64,000 bases of DNA, from contig CAZCNL010000012.1 in NCBI GenBank assembly GCA_964500435.1, positions 1-64,000 of the forward strand, written 5' to 3'. Position 1 is the first letter of the stretch; every line of letters starts with the position of its first letter. Both the position numbers and the translations under genes were made by a program. This document shows positions 24,484-33,482 of this stretch, in pieces. The notes below the pieces were generated by a model. That model saw only the letters and a program-made list of their open reading frames with translations, searched no databases and was not told the DNA's origin. This stretch comes from GWF2-33-9 sp964500435. Lineage in GTDB: Bacteria > Bacteroidota > Ignavibacteria > Kapaibacteriales > UBA2268.

Positions 24484-26604
24484 ATGGATAAAGATCAAAA
24501 AATTAAAAGACTGAAAGAACTTCGAAAATTAATCGCAGAATATGATAAAAAATACTATGTCGAAAATATTTCGGCTGTTTCTGATTTTGAATACGACCAA
24601 TTATACCAGGAATTACTCGATTTAGAAAAACAATTTCCGGAACTATACGACCCAAGCTCGCCAACTCAAAAAGTGCCAAGCGATAAAATTTCTGCTTTTC
24701 AAAAAGTTGAACATAATTTTCCGATGTTATCTTTGCAAAATACATACACGACGGCGGAAATTGAAGCTTTTGTTCAAAGATGCCAACAACTATTAGACAC
24801 AGATAAAATCCAATATCTAGTAGAACTAAAATTCGATGGGGTATCAATTAGTTTAAGATATAAAAACAATAGATTAAACAAAGCGATTACCCGAGGTGAC
24901 GGTGCGGTTGGTGATGATGTTACGATGAACATTTTGCAAGTTAAGGATATTCCAAAATATATTTTTAAACCAGCCAATTTCCCTGTTGAGGAATTCGAAG
25001 TGAGGGGCGAAGTCTTTATGACTCGCCATAATTTTGCTGAAATAAATAATCAACAAATTTTAAAAAATCAAAAAGTATTTTCAAATCCGAGGAATTTAGC
25101 ATCTGGCACTTTAAAATTATTAGACCCCGAAGAAGTTGCACGCAGACCTCTTAACTTTTTCGCATATTATTTACTTACGAAAGAGCCTGTGCTTTCCGAT
25201 TTATCGACGAATTTGGAATTGATGAAAACAATGGGTTTTCCGGTAAATTCAAATTTTAAATTATGTAATTCGGTAACAGAAATATTAGAATTCATTGATG
25301 AATGGAAAGATAAACGAGATGAATTACCATATAATATTGATGGGCTTGTAATTAAAGTTAATTCGATAAAGCAACAACAGGAATTAGGATATATTGCACG
25401 TTTTCCACGATGGGCAATTGCTTATAAATATTCAGCCGAACAAGTTGAAACGAAATTGCTGGATATTACTTATCAAGTTGGTCGAACTGGAATTGTATCG
25501 CCTGTTGCTGAACTCGAACCAGTAGAACTTTCGCAGACTATTGTTAAGCGGGCGACTTTGCATAATGAAGATTTTATAAAAGAAAACGATTTTCGTGTTG
25601 GTGATTATGTTTTCGTTGAAAAAGGTGGAGAAATAATTCCCAAATTAGTTGGTGTTAATTTCGAAAAAAGAGCACCTAATTTAAAGCCATTTGAATTTAC
25701 TAAAATTTGCCCTTGTGAATTGCAAACTCCGCTTGTGAAATTCGAAGATGAAGTTGCATATTACTGCTTAAATCCAAACTGTCCTTGGCAAATACGAAAA
25801 AGAATTGAGCATTTTGCTTCAAGAAATGCAATGAATATCGAGTATTTAGGTGAAAAAGCAATTGATGAATTGGTAAGTAGAGGTTGGTTACATAATATTG
25901 CAGATATTTATGAATTAGCTAATTACGGCGAAGAAATTGCTAAATTACCTGGCTGGGGAAAAAAAAGTGTTGAAAATTTATTAAAAGGAATTGAAAAATC
26001 AAAAGAAAAGCCATTTGCAAATGTTTTATTTGGTTTAGGCATTAGGTATATTGGCGAAAATGCCGCTAAAATATTAGCTGCTGAAGCTAAAACAATCGAT
26101 AATTTAATGAGTTTAGACGAAACTGCATTGACACAAATCAATCAAGTTGGTGAAAAAATAGCAAAATCCTTATTAAAGTTTTTTGCGAATAATGAAAATA
26201 TTGAAATTATAAATCGATTAAAATATTATGGATTGCAATTTGCTTCAACTGAAATTGTTCGAGAAAAAAGTTCAGAAGCTTTAAATGGCAAAACATTTTT
26301 ATTTACTGGTGAGTTGAAAGCAATGAGTAGAAATAATGCGGCAACACTTGTAGAAAAAAATGGCGGTAAAGTTGTATCATCCGTTTCGAAGAAATTAGAT
26401 TACTTAGTTGTAGGCGAAAATCCTGGTTCAAAGTATCAAAAAGCCCTTGAATTAGGTGTCAAAATATTAAATGAAACCGAGTTTTTTGAATTACTAAATA
26501 ATATCTCCGAGAATTCCATTTCAAGCATTGAAATTAATCATAGAAGTAATGAACAAGAACAAAACAAGCAAAACAATGCAAATTCGAAATCTTTATTTGA
26601 TTAA
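24484..26604 (+). CDS. ligA: NAD-dependent DNA ligase
   Basis: Seals nicks in replication and repair using NAD. The adenylation site is Lys116 in the KFDG motif (VELKFDGVSI). The domains follow in order: Ia and adenylation, OB fold (VGRTGIVSPVAELEPV), a four-Cys zinc finger (CPCELQTP then CLNPNCPW), helix-hairpin-helix repeats (LPGWGKKSVENLL, GLGIRYIGENAAK) and a BRCT domain (GKTFLFTGELKAMSRNNA). At 706 aa it carries a ~35-residue Asn/Glu/Ser-rich tail beyond BRCT. The downstream GH13-like gene starts inside this tail. Confidence 0.97.
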   Translation: MDKDQKIKRLKELRKLIAEYDKKYYVENISAVSDFEYDQLYQELLDLEKQFPELYDPSSPTQKVPSDKISAFQKVEHNFPMLSLQNTYTTAEIEAFVQRCQQLLDTDKIQYLVELKFDGVSISLRYKNNRLNKAITRGDGAVGDDVTMNILQVKDIPKYIFKPANFPVEEFEVRGEVFMTRHNFAEINNQQILKNQKVFSNPRNLASGTLKLLDPEEVARRPLNFFAYYLLTKEPVLSDLSTNLELMKTMGFPVNSNFKLCNSVTEILEFIDEWKDKRDELPYNIDGLVIKVNSIKQQQELGYIARFPRWAIAYKYSAEQVETKLLDITYQVGRTGIVSPVAELEPVELSQTIVKRATLHNEDFIKENDFRVGDYVFVEKGGEIIPKLVGVNFEKRAPNLKPFEFTKICPCELQTPLVKFEDEVAYYCLNPNCPWQIRKRIEHFASRNAMNIEYLGEKAIDELVSRGWLHNIADIYELANYGEEIAKLPGWGKKSVENLLKGIEKSKEKPFANVLFGLGIRYIGENAAKILAAEAKTIDNLMSLDETALTQINQVGEKIAKSLLKFFANNENIEIINRLKYYGLQFASTEIVREKSSEALNGKTFLFTGELKAMSRNNAATLVEKNGGKVVSSVSKKLDYLVVGENPGSKYQKALELGVKILNETEFFELLNNISENSISSIEINHRSNEQEQNKQNNANSKSLFD

Positions 26605-28441
26605 GCAAAAATTAGAGCAATTAGTCAAAGAAAAAAAAGAATATAATTACGTTATCCCGGAAATTTGGCTTAATCCTTTGACAAAAAATAATCAACCAGT
26701 GCAAATAAATCCTTTCGAATATTTTCAATCACAAATAGAGAAAATCGAAGAATTATCGAAAGTCAAAGAAACTAAAAAGCTTGAAAACGATTCCTTTGTA
26801 ATTTTTAATTCATTTGTTCGGCTCACTACTGCTTTTGATTATAATAATTTAAAATTCGAAAATAATTTCAATCAAGAAAACGAGTTTCAAAAAACTGGTA
26901 CTTTTTTAAAAACACTTGCATTATTGCCATATTTGAAAAAAATTGGTATCAATATTTTATATCTTTTGCCAATCACAAAAATCGGAACAATCGGGCGAAA
27001 AGGTAATTTGGGTTCACCTTATGCAATAAAAAATCACTATGAGTTTTGCCCGAATTTATCAGAACCCTTTTTGGAATTGCCTATTGAAGTTCAGTTTTCT
27101 GCATTGGTCGAAGCTTGCCATTTGTTGGGAATAAAAGTTGTCCTTGAATTCATTTTTAGGACTGCAAGCATAGATAATGATTTAATACCCGTTCATCCTG
27201 ATTGGTTTTATTGGGTGGATGAATCTTGTGTTCAGAAATCAGGTAATAAACTCAATCCACCAACTTTTGATGATACTTCGCTTGAATTAATAAAGGAAAA
27301 AGTTGAAAAAAATGATTTGAACGATTTAATCGAACCAGATGAAGAATATAAGAGTTTGTTTAAAAATACACCCGATAAAGTAATTGAAGAGGCAGGTCGA
27401 TACGTTGGTATTTACGAAGATGGTAGTCGTGCTATTGTCCCAAATGCTTTTGCAGATTGGCCCCCAGACGATAAACAACCTACTTGGGATGATGTAACTT
27501 ATTTGAAATTATATGAAAATCCAAAATTCAATTATATTGCATATAATACCGTTAGAATGTATTCTCCCGAAATTTTAAAAAATGGACAACCGCAAAAAGA
27601 ACTATGGCAATATTTAGAAAACATTGTGCCACATTATATTCAAAATTTCGATATTGATGGAATAATGATTGATATGGGGCATAGTTTACCACAAGATTTG
27701 TTAATTAATATAATTAATAAGGCACGAAATATCAAGCCCGATTTCATTTTATTTGAAGAGAATTTCAACGTACATCAAAGTTCTGTCGAAAAAGGTTTTA
27801 ACGCAGTTGTCGGTTATTTGCCGTTTGATATTTATAACATATATAAAATAAAAGATTTAATTAAAAAGATAAGTGAGAAGAAATTGCCGATTAGTTTTTT
27901 CGGTACAGCAGAAAATCATAATACACCAAGAACTGTAAGTAGATTCAACTCCAATGAATTTTCCAAATTAGCATTTGCAATTATTTGCTTTTTACCTGCA
28001 ATACCTTTTATTCATAATGGTTTTGAATTTTTTGAATCTCAACCTGTAAACACAGGTTTGGATTTTCCGAAAGAAGAAATAATAAAGTTCTCTGCCGATG
28101 ATTTGCCTTTATTTTCATTGAGTTATATGAATTGGTTAACCAAAGAAAATTTAATTGAATTAATTATTTCTTTGTTAAATTTCCGTAAAAAATATCACGG
28201 GAAATTTGAATTGCAATTAATTAATACGGAAAAAGATATTTTAACATTTAAAGCAAAAAATCAAAACACCAAATTTCTTTTCGGTGCAAACTATTCGAAG
28301 GAAAATAAACTTTTAGAAATGAAATTCTTAACGCATAGTTCTTCAAATTCAATTGAATTTATTAATAATGCAGTATTTTATGCAAGTGAAAAAATAGTTG
28401 AATTAAACCCCTTTGGATTTTTCGTTCTTCGAATTGATTAA
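26549..28441 (+). CDS. GH13-like (alpha-amylase superfamily) protein with altered active site
   Basis: A ~630-aa TIM-barrel protein of the alpha-amylase/GlgE-like superfamily. LPYLKKIGINILYLLPIT is the beta1-beta2 region and LGIKVVLEFIFRTAS is beta3. DGIMIDMGHSLP is beta4, with the nucleophile-position Asp375 but no upstream Arg. FILFEENFN is beta5 with Glu403/404. Beta7 reads GTAENHNTPR, where the transition-state Asp is Asn458. So two of the standard catalytic residues are changed, and it may be a non-hydrolytic or binding protein. No signal peptide is present, so it is cytoplasmic. The ATG at 26549 overlaps ligA; a TTG at 26528 and an ATG at 26576 are alternatives. Its 3' end overlaps queG. 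Confidence 0.78.
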   Translation: MNKNKTSKTMQIRNLYLIKQKLEQLVKEKKEYNYVIPEIWLNPLTKNNQPVQINPFEYFQSQIEKIEELSKVKETKKLENDSFVIFNSFVRLTTAFDYNNLKFENNFNQENEFQKTGTFLKTLALLPYLKKIGINILYLLPITKIGTIGRKGNLGSPYAIKNHYEFCPNLSEPFLELPIEVQFSALVEACHLLGIKVVLEFIFRTASIDNDLIPVHPDWFYWVDESCVQKSGNKLNPPTFDDTSLELIKEKVEKNDLNDLIEPDEEYKSLFKNTPDKVIEEAGRYVGIYEDGSRAIVPNAFADWPPDDKQPTWDDVTYLKLYENPKFNYIAYNTVRMYSPEILKNGQPQKELWQYLENIVPHYIQNFDIDGIMIDMGHSLPQDLLINIINKARNIKPDFILFEENFNVHQSSVEKGFNAVVGYLPFDIYNIYKIKDLIKKISEKKLPISFFGTAENHNTPRTVSRFNSNEFSKLAFAIICFLPAIPFIHNGFEFFESQPVNTGLDFPKEEIIKFSADDLPLFSLSYMNWLTKENLIELIISLLNFRKKYHGKFELQLINTEKDILTFKAKNQNTKFLFGANYSKENKLLEMKFLTHSSSNSIEFINNAVFYASEKIVELNPFGFFVLRID

Positions 28442-29356
28442 AGCCATTGCGTTTCTCTTCAAACCACTTAATTTAGTTCTTTTAATTGGTGAGTTTTTGA
28501 ATTGCTTTGAAAATTCATCTTGTTCCAAAAGCAAAATTTTTTCCAATTCTAATGTTAAATTATGTAAATTTAAAAATTCAGTAATAGTTGTTTTTATTGC
28601 GTATTTTTTATTCCAAGGGCAAACTTCTTGGCAAATATCGCATCCGAAAATCCAATCAGGATTTGCATTTTGAATAATTTCAGGAATGTCAAAATCAGGT
28701 TTGGCTTCAATAGTCCAATAGGCAATACATTTATTTGAATCAATTACTTTTGGTTGCACAATAGCATTTGTTGGGCAATGAGTTAGACACAAAGTGCATT
28801 TTCCACAATGGTTTGAAATTTGCTCATCGGGCTCAAATTCAATCGTAGAAAAGATTATACCAATAAAAAAATAAGAACCGAACTTAGTTGAAATAATATT
28901 TCCATTTTTTCCTTGCCATCCGAGCCCGGCTTTTTCTGCCCAATATCTTTCCAAAATTGCTCCAGTGTCGACATATACTTTTGCTTGGCTGGCAGGTTCT
29001 CGTTCGAGAATGAAATTGGCTAATTCTATTAATTTGTCTTTAAAAACAATGTGATAATCTTTACCAATTGCATATCTTGCGACTTTACCAACATTTTCTA
29101 AATTTGTTGGATGATTTCCCGGGAAGTAATTCAAGGCACAAACAATAATAGATTTGACATTCTCTAAAATCAAGTTTGGATTGCTTCGTTTATCTTTTTG
29201 ATTTTCAAGGTATTTCATTTGAGCATTATAACCTAATTCAAGCCATTTGCTATAATTAGATACTACTGAATCACTTATGTTTGAATTTGTAAATTTGATG
29301 TCAGAAATACCTAAATCAATTGATTTATGTATGATTTCTTTTTTTAAATTTTCCAT
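28403..29356 (-). CDS. queG: Epoxyqueuosine reductase
   Basis: Reduces epoxyqueuosine to queuosine in tRNA, using a cobalamin and two 4Fe-4S clusters. The N-terminal half has KDYHIVFKDKL and VDTGAILERYWAEKAGLGWQ. Ferredoxin-type clusters are bound by CGKCTLCLTHCP and CDICQEVCPWNKK. At 317 aa it is a normal single-domain enzyme without the HEAT-repeat tail. The 3' end overlaps the GH13-like gene by 39 nt tail to tail. The start is only 4 nt from the divergent ruvX start, so its promoter must lie inside ruvX. Confidence 0.94.
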   Translation of the reverse strand: MENLKKEIIHKSIDLGISDIKFTNSNISDSVVSNYSKWLELGYNAQMKYLENQKDKRSNPNLILENVKSIIVCALNYFPGNHPTNLENVGKVARYAIGKDYHIVFKDKLIELANFILEREPASQAKVYVDTGAILERYWAEKAGLGWQGKNGNIISTKFGSYFFIGIIFSTIEFEPDEQISNHCGKCTLCLTHCPTNAIVQPKVIDSNKCIAYWTIEAKPDFDIPEIIQNANPDWIFGCDICQEVCPWNKKYAIKTTITEFLNLHNLTLELEKILLLEQDEFSKQFKNSPIKRTKLSGLKRNAMALINSKNEKSKGV

Positions 29357-29360
29357 TTTT

Positions 29361-29846
29361 ATGCTCGAAGAAATTCAAATTACAAAAGAGATTTTAAAGC
29401 AACAAATCAAAAATAAAAAAATATTGGCAATTGATTTTGGTGAAAAAAGGATTGGACTTGCGACAACTGATAAATTTCATATTTCACTCAACCCATTACC
29501 TGTTGTAATCAACGATGGAGAAAGCTCAATTGCAAAAATCAATGAAATTATTAAAAGAGAAAATATCGAATTTCTTGTAATTGGCTTTCCATTTAGTAAA
29601 GACGGGCAAGTTGGGAAAATACAAAATTTAATATATGAATTTAAAGAAAATTTGTCAAAATTAATTAATTTACCATTTGTATTTTGGGACGAAAGCGGAA
29701 CTTCAAAATCTGCTTTAGAAAAAATGATTAATACTGGAATTAAAAAAAATAAAAGAAGGGAAAAAGCAAATATCGATAGATTTGCTGCCGTTAGTATTTT
29801 ACAAAATTTCTTATTTGAAAATGAAGGAATAAACTATGAGTTATAA
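29361..29846 (+). CDS. ruvX: Putative pre-16S rRNA nuclease / Holliday junction resolvase-like protein (YqgF)
   Basis: An RNase H-fold protein of the YqgF/RuvX family, linked in E. coli to 16S rRNA 5'-end maturation. LAIDFGEKRIGLATT carries the first catalytic Asp, FLVIGFPFSKDG and FVFWDESGTS carry the next acidic strand, and NIDRFAAVSIL the last Asp. I start at the ATG at 29361 (161 aa); the longer frame from 29277 adds 28 residues that are antisense to queG. The GWxTD gene start overlaps its end by 11 nt, suggesting coupling. Confidence 0.9.
   Translation: MLEEIQITKEILKQQIKNKKILAIDFGEKRIGLATTDKFHISLNPLPVVINDGESSIAKINEIIKRENIEFLVIGFPFSKDGQVGKIQNLIYEFKENLSKLINLPFVFWDESGTSKSALEKMINTGIKKNKRREKANIDRFAAVSILQNFLFENEGINYEL
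29408..29415 (-). promoter_or_regulatory. Candidate -7 element (TATTTTTG) of queG inside ruvX
   Basis: The minus strand has TATTTTTG 52 nt upstream of the queG ATG, within the ruvX coding sequence. The 4-nt spacing between the divergent starts forces such an arrangement. Confidence 0.3.
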
Positions 29847-31188
29847 ATTATTAAACATTCTTCTTATTATTATTTTCCCCGCATTATTACTTGGGGCACC
29901 ACCAAAAGATGCTTTAAGTTCGAGCAGTTCATATTATTATGGGAAATTGGGCAATTACTCAGCTTTTGCGATACCAAGCAATACAATGGATTCTTTAAAT
30001 TTGTATTTCTTTTATAAATTACCTTTGAATAATTATCTTTATGTACTCGGTTCAAAAGGTGAATATGTAGCAAATTACACAATAGAATTAACATTGTCAG
30101 ATGAAGAAGGAATTGTGAGATTTCATAAAATTATATCCGATACAGCAACTGCATTAAGCCCTTTGACTAACAATTATAATTATACTTTTAAAATTGATTA
30201 TCTTAATATTAAAATTCCAAATAAAGATTACAATTTAAACATTCGAGCAGTTGACAATAATTCAAGAAATCAAGAAAAAACATCGCTAAAATTTATTTAT
30301 TCAAAACAGAGCAAAAAAAATATTCTTTCATATTTATTTTTAAGCACTAAAGATAATTTAGAAACTTTCACTCCAATTGTTTTAAATAATTCATTGAATT
30401 TTTCTGGTGATAAAATTCGAATTCTTTTTTCAATCGATAATAAATTTTTGACTGATTTAAATCAAATTCAAATAAAAAGAATAAAAAACGAGAATGAAGA
30501 CTTTTGGACAGATGATGTTGATATAAAAGGGAATTTAGGAAAAATTCAAACTGGCAACATTTCTGTTGGGCAAACTACATCGAACAATTGTACCGTCAAG
30601 TTTGATAATTTCCAAGATACAAAAGTAACCGCTGGCTATGATGAAACAAATTACGATAATTTATATTATTTCGATATTCTAAATAATAATTTCATTCCCG
30701 GTAATTATTTGATGAATATAATAAATAGTAAAAAAGATACAATTGCTATTGAGTTTAAAGTGATATGGGATGATGAACCTCTTTCTTTGAAAAACATTCA
30801 ATTTGCTAAAAAAATCTCGGAAATCTTTTTCAATAAAAACGAAATGGATAAAATAAACACAAGCGATAAAATTGAATCATTCCAAAATTTAGTTAAAGAA
30901 TGGGATAAATTCAATCCAAATCCAAAATCGAAATACAACGAAGTTATGGTCGAATTTTACAGACGTGTAGATATTGCATATTTCAAATTTTCTACATTTT
31001 CAGAAAAAAATGGTGCCTTAACCGACCAAGGCAAAGTGTTTATTTTATATGGTAATCCTGATAAAATTAAACAAGTTTTTCGTAGTGGAAAACTTGGTGA
31101 AGTTTGGACTTACGAAAAACTTATTAAAGAATTTACTTTCGAATCGATACAAGAAGGTGTGTTTAAATTAACAGAACTCAAGGAATAA
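29836..31188 (+). CDS. GWxTD domain-containing secreted protein
   Basis: A 450-aa exported protein with a signal peptide (LLNILLIIIFPALLLGA). The central ~300 residues are beta-rich and poorly conserved. The C-terminal ~100 residues carry the GWxTD domain: MVEFYRRVDIAYFKFSTF, ALTDQGKVFILYGNPDKIK and LGEVWTYEK. The signature tryptophan position is changed: GALTD stands where GWxTD is expected. The domain is common in Bacteroidota, Ignavibacteriota and related phyla; its biochemical function is not known. It overlaps ruvX by 11 nt. Confidence 0.82.
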   Translation: MSYKLLNILLIIIFPALLLGAPPKDALSSSSSYYYGKLGNYSAFAIPSNTMDSLNLYFFYKLPLNNYLYVLGSKGEYVANYTIELTLSDEEGIVRFHKIISDTATALSPLTNNYNYTFKIDYLNIKIPNKDYNLNIRAVDNNSRNQEKTSLKFIYSKQSKKNILSYLFLSTKDNLETFTPIVLNNSLNFSGDKIRILFSIDNKFLTDLNQIQIKRIKNENEDFWTDDVDIKGNLGKIQTGNISVGQTTSNNCTVKFDNFQDTKVTAGYDETNYDNLYYFDILNNNFIPGNYLMNIINSKKDTIAIEFKVIWDDEPLSLKNIQFAKKISEIFFNKNEMDKINTSDKIESFQNLVKEWDKFNPNPKSKYNEVMVEFYRRVDIAYFKFSTFSEKNGALTDQGKVFILYGNPDKIKQVFRSGKLGEVWTYEKLIKEFTFESIQEGVFKLTELKE

Positions 31189-31214
31189 AATTTATTCTTT
31201 CATTCAAAATAAAT

Positions 31215-31421
31215 TTATTCTTTCTTTTTGCTTGTATCAATTTTGAAAAGTGTGTACAAAGGGCAAAAAGAAACTATTGAAGTTGTAATAAACACAATAG
31301 CAAGAATCAACAAAATTATCGAAAGAGTCGATTGCACACCAAGTACAACGGAAATGATTAACAGTATGAATCCAAGTGTTAATCTTACAAAACGGTCTAT
31401 GTTCCCAACATTTTTAATCAT
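31215..31421 (-). CDS. DUF2892 small membrane protein
   Basis: A 68-aa protein with the family opening MIKNVGNIDRFVRLTLGFIL and two hydrophobic helices (FILLIISVVLG, SIILLILAIVFITTSIVSF), followed by CPLYTLFKI. This matches the YgaP-type inner-membrane DUF2892 family, which is often found near rhodanese or sulfur genes, though none is here. It is 32 nt downstream of the DUF5714 gene and probably co-transcribed. Confidence 0.85.
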   Translation of the reverse strand: MIKNVGNIDRFVRLTLGFILLIISVVLGVQSTLSIILLILAIVFITTSIVSFCPLYTLFKIDTSKKKE

Positions 31422-31453
31422 AAAACACCTACTAATTTTAAATTATTAAAAAT

Positions 31454-32194
31454 TTAAGCAATTGAAAATCCAATATTATAAAATGGGCATTCTTCACGGC
31501 CGCAAGATTTATTACGTAATGAAAATGTACATTTTGGTTCAGAAATATTTAGCCCTAAATTAAAATTATCATTTAAGAATTTCGAAGTAACTCGTAAAGA
31601 GATGTAAGTATCTCTTTTGCAGCATCTGGAAAGCCCAATTTCATCTATTTGCCGGATGCTTTCGTTTTTGACAAAGTAAGAATGCTCTAAAATTAGTTTT
31701 TCGGGAACCTTATTTTGTAAATACATTTGTAAAAATATACCTGAACCAATAGCAGCACCGCACGTTCCAGCTACTAATGAGCATTGTTTCGGCGCTTCAT
31801 TTTGGATTTTTATGTCAAGTTGGTCTAAAGTCTTTTTCAAATCTGGGAATTCATTTGTTTTGTTATGCACAATAGTGGTCATCACAGCAGGAGTAAGAAA
31901 ATGGTGTTCGGCACCGTGCATACGTATAATTGGCGCATTCATTATTTTAATAGCAAGTTCGATTGCATCAATTCCAGTATAATCTAAGCAAACTTGTTTA
32001 ATGAAACTGTTTACTGGAATAGATAAACAATTATCGCAAATATAATGTTCGTTTTCACATTGATGCGTCGTAAAACCTTCTTTTCCGCAAAAATCACATC
32101 TTACAACAATAGGTTCTGGCAAAGTGTATAAATCACCGCCACATAATATACAAGTTGAATGTTCAAATTCTTTGAAATGTTCTATTTGTGCCAT
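31454..32194 (-). CDS. DUF5714 cysteine-rich protein
   Basis: A 246-aa cytoplasmic protein rich in Cys. The N-terminus carries zinc-ribbon-like pairs: CILCGG, CDFCGKEGF, HQCENEHYICDNC. The middle has IIRMHGAEHHFLTPAVM and CSLVAGTCGAAIGSGIF. The C-terminus has RCCKRDT and a further Cys cluster (CTFSLRNKSCGREECPF). This pattern fits DUF5714, seen in anaerobes and methanogens, often near radical-SAM or metal-cofactor genes. Metal or Fe-S binding is likely from the Cys pairs. The function is unknown. It lies between DUF2892 and meaB on the same strand. Confidence 0.8.
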   Translation of the reverse strand: MAQIEHFKEFEHSTCILCGGDLYTLPEPIVVRCDFCGKEGFTTHQCENEHYICDNCLSIPVNSFIKQVCLDYTGIDAIELAIKIMNAPIIRMHGAEHHFLTPAVMTTIVHNKTNEFPDLKKTLDQLDIKIQNEAPKQCSLVAGTCGAAIGSGIFLQMYLQNKVPEKLILEHSYFVKNESIRQIDEIGLSRCCKRDTYISLRVTSKFLNDNFNLGLNISEPKCTFSLRNKSCGREECPFYNIGFSIA

Positions 32195-32303
32195 CGTTGT
32201 CTCTTTTACAGTTGAAAATAAAGTAATTTAATAAAAAAAAGTTAAATTAACAATTTTTAGTTGAAACGAAATTAATAAAATATTATTAAAAAGAATTGTA
32301 TTT

Positions 32304-33422
32304 TTATTTTTTTTCAGGGAAAATATGCTTTATAACATAATTTACTGCATTTACAGGAGAAATTTGTAAATTAAGTATATCACTTTGAATATTTTTAATC
32401 AAGGATTGGATATTGGGATTTCCGAAAAGTTTATTATGAATTGCTTCATTTAAAAGAGAGCTAAACCACTCGATTAGTTGACCTTTGCGGCGTTCATCAA
32501 ATAAGTGATTTTCTTTTGTTAACTTAATAAATTTTTGAATTTCATTATAAGCTTCATCAATGTTTGTGCCATTTAATGCAGAAGCAATTAGCACGGAAGG
32601 AATGTAATTAGGTATTTGGTGAGTAAGCAAATGTAAAGCGTTTTTATATGCAGATTGTGTTAAATTAGCTTTATTTAAATTATCACCTTCAGCTTTGTTG
32701 ACAATGATTCCATCGGCAAGTTCAATAACCCCTTTTTTAATACCTTGCAATTCGTCCCCAGCTCCTGGAAGCAAAAGAACGAGAAAATAATCGACCATTG
32801 AACGAACTGTTATTTCGCTTTGTCCTACTCCAACAGTTTCTATTAAAATTACATCATAACCGGCTGCTTCGCAAATAAACATAGTTTCACGAGTTTTTCG
32901 AGCAACGCCGCCTAAAGTTCCTGCTGATGGGGAAGGACGAATAAAAGCATTCTTATCCCTGGCAAGTTCTTCCATTCGGGTTTTATCACCGAGAATAGAA
33001 CCACGTGATTTTGTGCTTGATGGGTCAATTGCAAGCACTGCAACTTTATAACCGTGATTAGTCAAATATTTCCCGAAAGCTTCGATAAAAGTGCTCTTGC
33101 CGACGCCCGGTGAACCTGTGATACCAATTCTTATTGATTTTCCACTGTAAGGTAATATTTTCGTAATAATTTCTTGAGCAAGCTCAAAATGAGATGGTGA
33201 ATTGCTTTCAATTAATGTAATTGCTCTCGATAGTACCACACGATTATTTGAAAGTATTCCCGAAACATATTCATCGCTCGACAATAAATTACTTTTGGCT
33301 AATTTTTCACTTTTTCCCTTTGTAGGCGATGTTTGATTTGTTGCTGGAACAACAAATGAAGCAAAAGCATCAGTAGCATCTTGTGGTGTCCATTCGGGCT
33401 TTTGCTTTGGTATTTGTTCCAT
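32304..33422 (-). CDS. meaB: Methylmalonyl-CoA mutase-associated GTPase
   Basis: A G3E GTPase that gates cobalamin loading and protects methylmalonyl-CoA mutase. The P-loop GITGSPGVGKSTFIE is preceded by the family's N-terminal helix region. VLAIDPSSTKSRGSILGDKTR, FIRPSPSAGTLGGVARKTRE and DVILIETVGVGQSE are diagnostic, and IIVNKAEGD is the base-recognition motif. At 372 aa it is slightly long because of an N-terminal extension of ~50 residues. The mutase genes are not in the window. valS lies just upstream with a 60-nt gap. Confidence 0.94.
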   Translation of the reverse strand: MEQIPKQKPEWTPQDATDAFASFVVPATNQTSPTKGKSEKLAKSNLLSSDEYVSGILSNNRVVLSRAITLIESNSPSHFELAQEIITKILPYSGKSIRIGITGSPGVGKSTFIEAFGKYLTNHGYKVAVLAIDPSSTKSRGSILGDKTRMEELARDKNAFIRPSPSAGTLGGVARKTRETMFICEAAGYDVILIETVGVGQSEITVRSMVDYFLVLLLPGAGDELQGIKKGVIELADGIIVNKAEGDNLNKANLTQSAYKNALHLLTHQIPNYIPSVLIASALNGTNIDEAYNEIQKFIKLTKENHLFDERRKGQLIEWFSSLLNEAIHNKLFGNPNIQSLIKNIQSDILNLQISPVNAVNYVIKHIFPEKK

Positions 33423-33482
33423 TTCGAGATATTTTTAAATTTATAATTTTTAGGAAATTATAATTTCGACGACTTAATTTAA

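Noticed and set aside
29277..29360. N-terminal extension of ruvX
   Set aside because: It is antisense to the queG start and adds 28 unmatched residues.
31188..31224. 14-bp direct repeat AAATTTATTCTTTC (31188-31201, 31211-31224) as an attachment site
   Set aside because: Low-complexity AT-rich sequence, with no integrase or mobile gene nearby.
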